From Anaerolineae bacterium (GTDB lineage: Bacteria > Chloroflexota > Anaerolineae > Aggregatilineales > Aggregatilineaceae), in assembly GCA_018432315.1 (NCBI GenBank), contig JAHDLB010000008.1, positions 174,059 through 238,058 of the forward strand: 64,000 nt of DNA, read 5' to 3'. The notes beneath the pieces were generated by a model. That model was not told the origin of the DNA. It made no database searches and worked only from the letters and a program-made list of their open reading frames with translations. Positions 53,864 through 61,802 of this stretch are shown here, piece after piece; positions within the stretch are counted from its first letter, which is position 1, and every line of letters starts with the position of its first letter. The position numbers and the translations under genes were made by a program.

Positions 53864-55259
53864 CGGTCAGCGGGATCACCGCGTCCGCGGCGGGCGCGTC
53901 GCCGGCAGCGTCCGCCAGCCGGCCCTGCATGCTCCACGGGCCGGTCCAGGTGATCTGGACGTCCGCGAGGTGGCCGCGCCAGTCGCGCGAGGCGTCCTCG
54001 AAGAAGACCAGCTTGTTCTGCGGGGTGCGCCCGCGCCACTTGCCCCGGTGCTCGTCCTCGACCAGCACCTCGACCGTCTGGCCCAGGAAGCGGCTGTTGA
54101 TCTCGGCGACGACCTGCGCCTGAAGCTCCTCCAGCGCGGCGTGGCGGCGCTTCTTCTCCTCCAGCGGGACGTCGTCGGCCATCGTGCGCGCGCTGACGGT
54201 GTGCGGGCGCGGGCTGTAGCGCGCCAGGTGGACCTTGTCCAGCTTGAGATCGGCCAGCAGGTCGTAGGTGTCCTGGAACTGGGCGGCGGTTTCGCCGGGG
54301 AAGCCGACGATGATGTCGCAGTGAATCGCCGCGCCGGGGATGCGCGCCCGGATGCGCTCGACCAGGGCGCGGTACTGGGCGACGGTGTACCCGCGCCGCA
54401 TCCGTTCGAGCACCTCGTCGTTGCCCGCCTGCACCGGCACCTCGATCTGCGGCATGACGCGCGGCAGCTCGGCTACCGTGTCGAGCAGTTCGTCGGTCAT
54501 CCAGTTGGGATGGCTGGTCAGGAAGCGGATGCGGGCGACGCCTTCTTCCTCGGCCACGTCGTGCACCACGCGGAGCAGTTGGGCGAGGTTGGGCCCGTCG
54601 GGGACGTCCTTGCCGTAGCGGTCGACGATCTGCCCCAAGAGCGTCACCTCGCGCACGCCCTGGCGCGCCAGGCTGCGCACGTGGGCCACGATCTCGCCCA
54701 CCGGGCGCGACTTTTCGACCCCGCGCCGGAAGGGGATGATGCAGAACGCGCAGGCGTGCGAGCAGCCGTAGACCACCGGCACGTGGGCGCTCACCAGCGC
54801 GCCGCGCTCGTGCTCCGGCAGGATGATCGCGCCCTCGTCGAGCGTGTCTTGCAGGTCGTCACGCGAGGCACGGGCGGCGTCGTCCAGCGCGCGGATCTCG
54901 TGCTCGGCCTGCCGGTCGCGCAGAAAGGCGATCATCGGCGCCGGATCGGAGGGCGGCAGGAAGACGTCCACCTGGGGCAGTTTGGCGCGCAGCCGCAGCG
55001 GGTCGCGCACGCCCACCAGGCAGCCCATCAGCCCGACGACCTTGTCCGGCTGGCTTTCCTTGAGCCGGGCCAGCTCGCGCAGGCGGCCATAGGCTTTGTC
55101 CTCGGCGGACTGGCGCACCACGCACGTATTGACGACCAGGATGTCGGCCTCGTTGGGATCGGGGGCGGCGTGGTGGCCCAGGTTTTCGAGTTCGGACGCC
55201 AACAACTGCGAGTCGGCGACGTTCATTTGACAGCCCAGTGTCCAGATGTGATAGCGCAT
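53850..55259 (-). CDS. miaB: tRNA methylthiotransferase, MiaB family
   Basis: 469 residues from the ATG at 55259 with GAGGAC in front. It adds a methylthio group to tRNA (at A37 for MiaB). The N-terminal cluster-binding cysteines are Cys10 (LGCQMN), Cys46 (NTCVVR) and Cys80 (MGCLVG). The radical-SAM motif is CSHACAFC (Cys166, Cys170, Cys173), and a C-terminal TRAM-like region contains VEVLVEDEHRGKWRGRTPQN. The opening MRYHIWTLGCQMN is typical of MiaB. A fused frame running upstream past 55259 is chance read-through, not part of the protein. Its stop overlaps the TIR gene by 14 bases. Confidence 0.93.
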   Translation of the reverse strand: MRYHIWTLGCQMNVADSQLLASELENLGHHAAPDPNEADILVVNTCVVRQSAEDKAYGRLRELARLKESQPDKVVGLMGCLVGVRDPLRLRAKLPQVDVFLPPSDPAPMIAFLRDRQAEHEIRALDDAARASRDDLQDTLDEGAIILPEHERGALVSAHVPVVYGCSHACAFCIIPFRRGVEKSRPVGEIVAHVRSLARQGVREVTLLGQIVDRYGKDVPDGPNLAQLLRVVHDVAEEEGVARIRFLTSHPNWMTDELLDTVAELPRVMPQIEVPVQAGNDEVLERMRRGYTVAQYRALVERIRARIPGAAIHCDIIVGFPGETAAQFQDTYDLLADLKLDKVHLARYSPRPHTVSARTMADDVPLEEKKRRHAALEELQAQVVAEINSRFLGQTVEVLVEDEHRGKWRGRTPQNKLVFFEDASRDWRGHLADVQITWTGPWSMQGRLADAAGDAPAADAVIPLTVTSR

Positions 55260-55267
55260 GGTGGTCC

Positions 55268-55618
55268 TCAGGAATGCTTGGTTTCCAGATAATGCTGCAA
55301 TGCAACGGCGTTGTTGTGTTCGGTGTCGCGCGCCCCATAGACCAGGGTGACGGTCCCTTGCCGGGCCGCGTCCAGGATCGGCTGCCACGCGGCGGGGTGC
55401 TCGTCCAGCTCCGCCGTGTAGCGCCGCCGGAACTCGTCCCATTTGGCCGCGTCGTGCCCGAACCACTGGCACAGCGGCTTGCTGGGCGCGGCATCCTTCA
55501 GCCAGGCCGCGATTGTGATCGTGTCTTTGGTGACGCCGCGCGGCCAGAAGCGGTCGACCAGGAAGCGAATGCCATCCCCCGGCTCGGGAGACTCGTAGGC
55601 GCGTTTGATCTTGATCAT
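55268..55618 (-). CDS. DUF488-family protein
   Basis: 116 residues with GAGG before the ATG at 55618. Start MIKIKRAYESPEPGDGIRFLVDRFWPRGV carries the RxYxxP and DR.WPRG motifs of DUF488 (YeaO) proteins. Later come W..HDAAKWDEFRRRY and VTLVYGARDTEHNNAVAL. The role of the family is not established. It is 8 bases upstream of miaB and leftward, so likely co-transcribed with it. Immediately upstream is the decayed TrkA-C fragment. Confidence 0.88.
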   Translation of the reverse strand: MIKIKRAYESPEPGDGIRFLVDRFWPRGVTKDTITIAAWLKDAAPSKPLCQWFGHDAAKWDEFRRRYTAELDEHPAAWQPILDAARQGTVTLVYGARDTEHNNAVALQHYLETKHS

Positions 55619-55645
55619 GGCGTGACCTCGCCGCGACGTGGGGGC

Positions 55646-55783
55646 GGCGGTTGCGCGCGACCACGCCGGTAATCTTGCTGTGATGGGCGAAAATGATCAG
55701 CGTATCCCCGGCGCGGATCGCCCGGTCCGGCGGCGGGTGCACGTCGACGGTGTCACTGCCGGCGCAGAGCACGCCGACCCTAT
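55646..55783 (-). pseudogene. TrkA-C domain fragment (decayed transporter or channel gene)
   Basis: Reading leftward, the frame gives RVGVLCAGSDTVDV, PPPDRAIRAGDTLIIFAHHSKI and TGVVARNR, which resembles the end of a TrkA-C (RCK_C) domain. There is no start codon for a whole protein: the upstream half is missing, and no gene continues beyond 55783. A second, plus-strand frame ending at the TGA at 55919-55921 (TVTGFQGTTVEVLPPERVRAIQR) looks like another gene tail. The stretch seems to be what remains after a deletion. Match by eye only. Confidence 0.45.
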
Positions 55784-55838
55784 GTGAAAGTTTAACGGAT
55801 TTGAGACAAATTACCAGCCCGAACCGCCGCCACGACCG

Positions 55839-56798
55839 TCACCGGCTTCCAGGGGACGACCGTCGAGGTGCTGCCGCCGGAGCGGGTGCGGGCGATTCAG
55901 CGCGTGCACGGGCACGCCTGACCTGGACGATCAGCGTGCCGGCCCCAGCCAGCGCCAGCCCGGCGATCGCGCGCCCGTTCAGCCCTTCGCCCAGGAACAC
56001 CCAGGCCAGGGCCGCGATCTGGATCAGCATGGTGTTGTTGATCACGCTCGATTCCACGGCGGACAGCGTGCGCTGGGTGTGGTTCCAGAGCGTGAAGGCG
56101 AAGGCCGTGTTGACCACCGCCAGCCAGCCGATGATGGCCCAGCTTCGCGCGTCGAGCGCGGGCAGGCCCTGCGTCACGAGTCCGGCGACCAGCAGGATCA
56201 GCCCGCCGATGCCCATGCTGACGACGGTCACGACCAGCGGCGTGATCGTCCTGGCCCGGTTGATGCTGCGGCCCATCGCCGTCGCGAGCGAGTTGGCGAT
56301 CACGCCGACGAAGACGATGAGCAGGCCGATGACCTGGTCGGTGGGGATGGCGACCGGGTAGAAGTAGACCAGCGCCCCGGCCAGGTAGAGGCCGATGCCG
56401 CCCCACTGCTGGCGCGTGATCGGCTCGGCCAGGAAGGCGATCCCCAGCAGCGCGACCATGATCGGCGTGAAGCTGAGCAGCAGGCTGGCCGTGACGGCGG
56501 GCAGGCGTTCCAGGCCCAGGAACTGCGTGCCCATGTTGACGGCGTAGTAGACCAGCCCTAGCGCGGCCAGCCGCCCCCAATCGCGGCGGGACAGCGCGCG
56601 CAGGCTGTCGCGGTGGACGGGACGCGCGGCCAGCGGCAGCAGGCATAGGAAGGCCAGCCAGTAGCGCAGCCCGGCGAACGTCAGCGCGGGGATGTCCTCC
56701 AGCCCCAGCTTGATCAGCACCCAGGACGTGGACCACAGGAACGTGACGAACAGCGCCTGCAACGCGGCGCGCGTGTGGGATGACAGGGTAGGCGGCAT
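55839..56798 (-). CDS. EamA/DMT-family transporter
   Basis: 319 residues from the ATG at 56798 with GGAGG ahead; a longer frame to 56849 is not needed. Ten hydrophobic helices in two EamA repeats: TFLWSTSWVLIKLGLEDIPALTFAGLRYWLAFL opens the first, and LAVVNTAFAFTLWNHTQRTLSAVESS is in the second. DMT transporters move amino acids, nucleotides or drugs across the inner membrane; the substrate here is unknown. The C-terminal tail (about 290-319, Ala/Pro/Arg-rich) runs over the plus-strand remnant near 55837-55921, so the natural stop may have been lost and the tail added. Confidence 0.9.
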   Translation of the reverse strand: MPPTLSSHTRAALQALFVTFLWSTSWVLIKLGLEDIPALTFAGLRYWLAFLCLLPLAARPVHRDSLRALSRRDWGRLAALGLVYYAVNMGTQFLGLERLPAVTASLLLSFTPIMVALLGIAFLAEPITRQQWGGIGLYLAGALVYFYPVAIPTDQVIGLLIVFVGVIANSLATAMGRSINRARTITPLVVTVVSMGIGGLILLVAGLVTQGLPALDARSWAIIGWLAVVNTAFAFTLWNHTQRTLSAVESSVINNTMLIQIAALAWVFLGEGLNGRAIAGLALAGAGTLIVQVRRARARAESPAPAPAAAPRRSSPGSR

Positions 56799-57031
56799 CT
56801 GGCGACCTCCTGATTCGGCCAGCAAAAAAGGATAAGAGACGCAGTACAACGCATCAACCTATCCCCTCTGGCGTTTTATGCCTCCAGGTGCCTGCCGCGC
56901 GCTGTGGGGTATGCACAGGGCGGTTTTCTGTCGCGCTCGGTCCAGCCTCACCGGGCGGTGACGGAACCCTAGCGACCCTTCGGTTGACGAAGTGCGGGTA
57001 GTATACCGCGCCTGGGGCCGTGCCGCGAGTT

Positions 57032-57403
57032 TCAGCCCGCCGTCTCAGGGTCCAGCAGTTGATCGATCGTGCTGCACAGGGTTTGCATCTCGACCGGCTT
57101 GGCGAGAAATCCATCGGCGTCGAGCTGGTCGGCCAGGGCGGCGGCTTTGGGATGCGCCGACACCACGAGGACGCGCGTCTGCTTGAGCGACTCGGTGCTG
57201 CGCAGGAAGCCCAGGACGGCATCCCCCGAGGCCAATGGCATCATCAGGTCCAGCACGATCAGGTCGGGCTTGAGCGACGACGCCTGGACCATCGCATCGA
57301 CGCCGTTCGTCGATCCGTGGACCTCGTAGCCGTGGCGTTTGAGGGTCATCTCCAGCACTTGCTGAAGCTGCTCGTCGTCCTCGACAATCAGAATTTTAGG
57401 CAT
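57032..57403 (-). CDS. Single-domain response regulator (CheY-like receiver)
   Basis: 123 residues from the ATG at 57403 (MPKILIVEDD); six more residues could be added from 57421, and neither start has a strong site. Acidic pocket Glu8-Asp9-Asp10, phospho-acceptor Asp52 in IVLDLMMP, Ser82 in VVSAHP and Lys102 in LAKPVE form the full active site. No output domain. It may receive phosphate from a kinase encoded elsewhere, for example the orphan histidine kinase at 34696-37107 (inference). Nothing lies between it and the EamA gene but about 230 non-coding bases. Confidence 0.92.
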   Translation of the reverse strand: MPKILIVEDDEQLQQVLEMTLKRHGYEVHGSTNGVDAMVQASSLKPDLIVLDLMMPLASGDAVLGFLRSTESLKQTRVLVVSAHPKAAALADQLDADGFLAKPVEMQTLCSTIDQLLDPETAG

Positions 57404-57506
57404 ATGAGCATCTCGCATCATGACTGCCGCATATCGCGGAAATAACTGTGTTCATTGTATGCCTTCCGGCGGCTGGCTGCAACGCGCCCGAATCGGCGCC
57501 GCTGGC

Positions 57507-58439
57507 CTAGTCGCGCGTGGCCGCCCGCAGCGCCCAGCGCCAGATCTGCCGGATGGCGAACTCGCGCAGGGCCAATGTCGCCAGCAGCAGCGCCAGCATC
57601 TGGGCGGGCGGCAGCGCCAGGATGTACATCACCGGCGGGCCGAGCACGACCAGCGGGGGCAGCAGCGATACAGGCTGGTTGAGCAGGTGACCGGGCACGG
57701 CCAGCAGCATGAGAAACGCCAGCCCGGCGTTCGCTCCCCAGGCGACGAAGGCGGCCACGATCGCGCCCGGCAGGGCGACGCGCTGGGACGGAGCCGCCGC
57801 GCTGACGGCGAGCGCCGCCACACCCATCAACACGAACTGCTGCGCCCAGTCCACCAGGAAGACGATCGCCCCGGCGGCGGCCAGCGCTACCCCCACGCCG
57901 CACATCACGCCCAGCGGCAGCGCGTTCGACGCGCCGAACAGGGCCTGCGCCATCACGATGAGGCCGAACGCGCCCACGCCCATCGCCACGATAGCCAACA
58001 GGTTTCGGACGAACCCCATCAGGTCGCGCAGGGGCCACAGCGCGCCCCGCGTCTTGCTGAGCACGATCAGGCCGGCGTCGAGCGGGATGGTGCGCAGAGT
58101 GTCCCACGTGCCGCCCTCGCGCTCGCGGACGATGATTGGGCCCAGCGCCAGGCCGAGTGGCAGCGTCCAGAGCAGCAGCGACGGCACCAGCGCGAACAGC
58201 GGCAGGATCAGGTAGGTGGCGCCGAACGCGCACAGCGCGTTGGCCGGCTGGCGCACCACGACCAGGGCCAGGATGTACAGCCCCAGCAGCGCGAGCAGCG
58301 CCGGTTTGGCGGCGCGCGCCGCCCACGGCGCGATCTTGCGCCACACCGGCGGGTAGACCTGCTCGCGCCCGAAGATCGGGTCGGCGATGGGCGGGTCCCA
58401 GAAAGGTGTCAGGTAGTGAAAGAGCGTCCACGAACTCAT
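57507..58439 (-). CDS. ABC-2-like polytopic membrane protein, copy A
   Basis: 310 residues, about eight membrane helices after a cytoplasmic start (PPVWRKIAPWAARAAKP). The cytoplasmic loop IIVREREGGTWDTLRTIPLDAGLIVLSKTRGALWPLRD is the 'ERE.GTW..L.T.PL' coupling motif of ABC-2 permeases. It is paralogous to the neighbour at 58523-59395, with the same loop and topology, so the pair arose by tandem duplication. No ATPase is next to them. A pair could form a heterodimeric export channel with a distant ATPase (inference). Function unknown. Confidence 0.8.
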   Translation of the reverse strand: MSSWTLFHYLTPFWDPPIADPIFGREQVYPPVWRKIAPWAARAAKPALLALLGLYILALVVVRQPANALCAFGATYLILPLFALVPSLLLWTLPLGLALGPIIVREREGGTWDTLRTIPLDAGLIVLSKTRGALWPLRDLMGFVRNLLAIVAMGVGAFGLIVMAQALFGASNALPLGVMCGVGVALAAAGAIVFLVDWAQQFVLMGVAALAVSAAAPSQRVALPGAIVAAFVAWGANAGLAFLMLLAVPGHLLNQPVSLLPPLVVLGPPVMYILALPPAQMLALLLATLALREFAIRQIWRWALRAATRD

Positions 58440-58522
58440 ACGGCTGGCCTGTTGTCGGTCTGGAATGGTGCGGTCGATGTTGCCGTATTATACGCGTTCC
58501 GGGGCGCCGGTGTGCGCCGGTT

Positions 58523-59395
58523 TCACGACGCGCGCGCGGTCCGCAGCGCGATTCGCCACAGGGCGCGCACGGCGATCTCGCGCAGCAGCAGCGTTGCCAG
58601 GGTGGCTCCCACCAGCGGGCCGGGCGCGAACGCGATGAGATAGGCCGCCGCCGGGCCGAGCGTGGCGAGCAGGACGGCGTCGACCTCGCCCGCGCCGAAC
58701 AGCGCGATTGCCACGACGCCGATCGCGACGTCGGCCAGCCACGCGCCTAGCGCGGCGACGGTCCCGGCGACCAGCGCCGCCCGCAGCGTGGGCGCGAGCG
58801 CCCCGGCGGCCAGCGCGGCCAGGGCCATCAGCACGAAATGCTGCGCGCGGTCCGCGATGAACGCCAGCGCGCCGATCAGCGGCAACAGCACCGAGAACGC
58901 GCACAGAACCTGGCCGGGGAAGTCCGATCCCTCGAAGGAGAACGGCACGAGCACCAGGCTCACCAGCCCGATGCCCAGGGCGAACAGCAGCACGATGCCG
59001 GTGATCACGCGGATCACGTCGCGCAGCCACCACAACGCGCCGCCCGCCTTGCCGACCAGGATCCGCTCCAGGTCCAGCGGCGTGGTGAGCAGGATCTCCC
59101 AGGTGAAGGCTTCACGCTCCTGGACGATGACCGGCCCCAGCGTCAGGCCGAGCAGCAGCGCCCACCACGCCAGCAGCGGGATCAGCAGGACGAGCACGCT
59201 GCTGGCGTAGAAGGCGAGCGCCGTGCCCACGTAGCAGCCCATCCCGCCCAAAAGCAGGATCAGCCCGGTGGAACGGGCGGCCCAGGCGGCCATCCCGCGC
59301 CAGACCGGGGGGTGAGACGTCATGCGCAGGAAGATCGGGTTTTCGGCGGCATCCCAAAATACGATGACGCGCTGCAGGAATTGCAGAGAGCTCAT
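58523..59395 (-). CDS. ABC-2-like polytopic membrane protein, copy B
   Basis: 290 residues from the ATG at 59395; a longer frame to 59440 lacks a site. Seven or eight hydrophobic helices follow an N-terminal HPPVWRGMAAWAARSTGL, equivalent to the PPVWRKIAPWAARA of copy A. The loop VIVQEREAFTWEILLTTPLDLERILVGKAGGALWWLRDV aligns with copy A. It is 83 bases upstream of copy A, likely in one transcript. The partner ATPase is not in the neighbourhood. Confidence 0.8.
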   Translation of the reverse strand: MSSLQFLQRVIVFWDAAENPIFLRMTSHPPVWRGMAAWAARSTGLILLLGGMGCYVGTALAFYASSVLVLLIPLLAWWALLLGLTLGPVIVQEREAFTWEILLTTPLDLERILVGKAGGALWWLRDVIRVITGIVLLFALGIGLVSLVLVPFSFEGSDFPGQVLCAFSVLLPLIGALAFIADRAQHFVLMALAALAAGALAPTLRAALVAGTVAALGAWLADVAIGVVAIALFGAGEVDAVLLATLGPAAAYLIAFAPGPLVGATLATLLLREIAVRALWRIALRTARAS

Positions 59396-59458
59396 GGACG
59401 GGCGGCCTGCGGTGGTCGGTCGATCCTGGTTGTTATACACTCCGCGCCGGGCGGATGC

Positions 59459-60526
59459 TCAATGGGCCGGGTAGCGCCCGTAGTCGGCGCCGGCCTCGAA
59501 CAGGGCGACGACGTTCGCCCAGCGGAACTCCGGCTCCAGGTCGTAGGCCGGGCTGAGGATCAGGCCGCCCCCGGCGCCCACCGTCGCGATGCGCTCGTGG
59601 ACCTCGCGGCGGACGTCTTCCGGGCCGGCCCAGGCCCACGTCTGCGCCGTGCCGACCGTCCCCCAGAAGGCCAGCCGGTCGCCGTAGAGCCGCTTGAGCC
59701 GGGCCGGGTCCATCGCGTCGGGCTGGACCGGGTTGAGCACGTTCACGCCGATCTCGATCAGGTCCGGGATGACCGGCTCGATGTTGCCGTCGCTGTGCCA
59801 GAAGACGAACAGGTCCGGGTTGCAGGCGCGGCACGCGCCGATGATGGCCCGCACGTGGGGCTTGAAATAGCGCCGCCACATGGCCGGGCTGATCAGCAGG
59901 CGGGTGTATTCGGCGATGTCGTCGTCCAGGGCCAGGATGTCGATCCCGGCGCGGACCAGCGCCAGCGAGACCGGCAGGTGCATGGCGGTGAGCTGTTCGA
60001 GCAGGTAATCGACCAGCGGCGGGTTCTCGACCAGGTCGATCATGAACTGCTCGAAGCCGCGCATGCGCCACGCCGTTTCGAACAACTCCCCGCCCAGGTG
60101 CGGCGGCGCCGCCTGAACCGCGTAGCCCGCCGCGTGCAGCCGCGCGACCTGTTCCCGCAGGTGGTCCGGCCTGACGCGCGCCATGAAGTCCGGCAGGGGT
60201 GCGGCGGCGATGCGGGCGAGGGTGTCCGCGTGGGCGAGCGGCGCGTCGCGCTCGATCTCCGGGTGGTAGCCCCAGTCGTGATAGGTGCGCAGAATGTCGG
60301 TGCTGCCCACGTAGGTATCGCGCGGCAGCGCCCGCAGATAGTCGAGGAAGTCGCGCTGCTCGCGCGGGGCCTCCAGCCGCACGAAGCGGATCGGGCAGTC
60401 GAAGATCTCGCCCGCCTCGCGCCCCGGATGCTGGGGAAATTCCCAGGGATAGAAGTTGACCATCACCGGCACGCGGTCCGGCTGTTCGCCGCGCAGCACG
60501 GCGTGCACCCGCTCGCGAGGGTTCAT
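59459..60526 (-). CDS. Uroporphyrinogen decarboxylase-family protein
   Basis: 355 residues from the ATG at 60526 with GGAG before it; upstream frame has no site. It opens MNPRERVHAVLRGEQPDRVPVMVNFY, the URO-D family start, and has DILALDDDIAEYTRLLISPAMWRRYFKPHVRAII in the middle and FVFWHSDGNIEPVIPDLIEIGVNVLNPVQ later. These features fit the corrinoid-methyltransferase-like URO-D branch (MtaA/CmuA) rather than true HemE, which is shorter of such linkers. The His in FWHSDGN may bind zinc in methyltransferase members. Substrate unknown. A divergent methyltransferase gene is 170 bases away. Confidence 0.88.
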   Translation of the reverse strand: MNPRERVHAVLRGEQPDRVPVMVNFYPWEFPQHPGREAGEIFDCPIRFVRLEAPREQRDFLDYLRALPRDTYVGSTDILRTYHDWGYHPEIERDAPLAHADTLARIAAAPLPDFMARVRPDHLREQVARLHAAGYAVQAAPPHLGGELFETAWRMRGFEQFMIDLVENPPLVDYLLEQLTAMHLPVSLALVRAGIDILALDDDIAEYTRLLISPAMWRRYFKPHVRAIIGACRACNPDLFVFWHSDGNIEPVIPDLIEIGVNVLNPVQPDAMDPARLKRLYGDRLAFWGTVGTAQTWAWAGPEDVRREVHERIATVGAGGGLILSPAYDLEPEFRWANVVALFEAGADYGRYPAH

Positions 60527-60695
60527 AGCGCGCCATCTCCGTGAATCACCGCCCGGTCGACGTGGAGGGCTGGCATGGGGCGTTCCTGCGTTGTGTGTTC
60601 CCCTAAGTATACGGTCGGCGGGGTGGCCCGCCAAGCGGTTGGCTGTCGCGCGGCGGCGGATCGGAGTAGAATGGCGGTGGAGGTGGCAGGGAAGC

Positions 60696-61472
60696 ATGTC
60701 CGATCACAGCAAAATCCTCACCCAACGGCAGTTCGGCACGCACGCCGCCGGTTACGTCGCGTCGCCGGTCCACGCCGGGGGATACAGCCTCACGCGGCTG
60801 GTCGAGATGCTCGATCCCCAGCCGGGCTGGCGCGTGCTCGATCTGGCGACGGGCGGCGGCCACACGGCGCTGGCCCTGGCGCCGCGCGTGGTCCAGACGG
60901 TGGCCGGCGACCTGACGCATCCCATGCTGGTCGCCGCGCGCGCTCACCTGGCGGCCAACGGCGCCGGCGGCGTGCTGTTCGTCCGGCTGGATGCGGAAGA
61001 CCTGCCCTTCGGCCCCGCGTGCTTCGACGCCGTGACGTGCCGCATCGCGGCGCACCACTTCCCAGGGGTGGCGCGTTTCGTCGGCGAGGCGGCGCGCGTC
61101 GTCAAGCCGGGCGGGCTGGTCGCGGTGATCGACCAGCTTTCGCCGGGCGACCCGAAGGCGGCGCGGTTCGTCAACGTGTTCGAGCGCCTGCGCGACCCGA
61201 GCCACGTGTGGGCCTATAACGAGGCGGAATGGAAGGGGTTTTTCGCCGGGGCCGGGCTGGCGGTGACCCATTACGAAGCGTTCGACACCCACCACGACCT
61301 GATCCCTTGGGCCGAGCGCATGGGCTGCGACGCGCCCGCGATCACGCGCCTGCGGGCGATGCTGGTCCACGCGCCGCCGCCGGTCGCCGCCTGGATGAAG
61401 CCCAACCTCCCTCCGGCGGGCGATGCGTCGTTCGTGATCCGGCAGTTCTTGCTGGTGGGGCGCAAAGCCTAA
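60696..61472 (+). CDS. Class I SAM-dependent methyltransferase
   Basis: 258 residues from the ATG at 60696 with an AGGGAAG site 4-5 bases before; the frame is open further upstream without one. The SAM-binding motif is VLDLATGGGHTALALA near 47-62, followed by GDLTHPMLVAARAH, a DAEDLPFGPACFDAVTCRIAAHHF segment and VKPGGLVAVIDQ. The layout is UbiE-like. It methylates a small molecule in the cytoplasm; substrate unknown. It converges with a small gene at 61469-61708, stops overlapping by four bases. Confidence 0.9.
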   Translation: MSDHSKILTQRQFGTHAAGYVASPVHAGGYSLTRLVEMLDPQPGWRVLDLATGGGHTALALAPRVVQTVAGDLTHPMLVAARAHLAANGAGGVLFVRLDAEDLPFGPACFDAVTCRIAAHHFPGVARFVGEAARVVKPGGLVAVIDQLSPGDPKAARFVNVFERLRDPSHVWAYNEAEWKGFFAGAGLAVTHYEAFDTHHDLIPWAERMGCDAPAITRLRAMLVHAPPPVAAWMKPNLPPAGDASFVIRQFLLVGRKA

Positions 61473-61708
61473 TCGTCGCCGCCGTCCGGCCCTGCGGCCC
61501 GGTCGAGCAGGTCGCCGGTGAGCAGCAGGTCGAGCTGGGCCTCGCCGCGCCGCTGCCAGCGCCGGAACAGCCACACCGCGCCCGCCACCGGCCAGATGTG
61601 CGCCGCCAGCGGGATGCCACAGTCCGGGCAGGGCAGCAGGCCCGCGCCCGCGACCCCCGCAAACGCCACCCATTTGTTCGTCAGTTTGAGCCGCCAGCGG
61701 TCGATCAT
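61469..61708 (-). CDS. Small membrane protein with CxxC motif
   Basis: 79 residues from the ATG at 61708 with GAGGAG ahead. It has a basic start (MIDRWRLKLTNK), one hydrophobic segment (WVAFAGVAGAGLLPCPDCGIPLAAHIWPVAGAVWLF) with a CPDC pair in the middle that could bind a metal or form a disulfide, and a charged tail rich in Asp. It converges with the methyltransferase, the stops overlapping. Family not recognised. The strong ribosome site supports it. Confidence 0.7.
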   Translation of the reverse strand: MIDRWRLKLTNKWVAFAGVAGAGLLPCPDCGIPLAAHIWPVAGAVWLFRRWQRRGEAQLDLLLTGDLLDRAAGPDGGDD

Positions 61709-61802
61709 CGTGTCACTCCTCGTCATGTGCAGCCGGTTCTCAACGCGATCGTAGCGCAAACGGGGCCGGAAGCCACGCCCGGTTGCGCGGCGCGTCCGGC
61801 GG

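Noticed and set aside
53850..55772. A 640-codon frame that would fuse a TrkA-C-like start to MiaB
   Set aside because: It crosses the DUF488 gene in another frame, and MiaB has a strong own start at 55259 with a ribosome site. Read-through by chance in GC-rich DNA.
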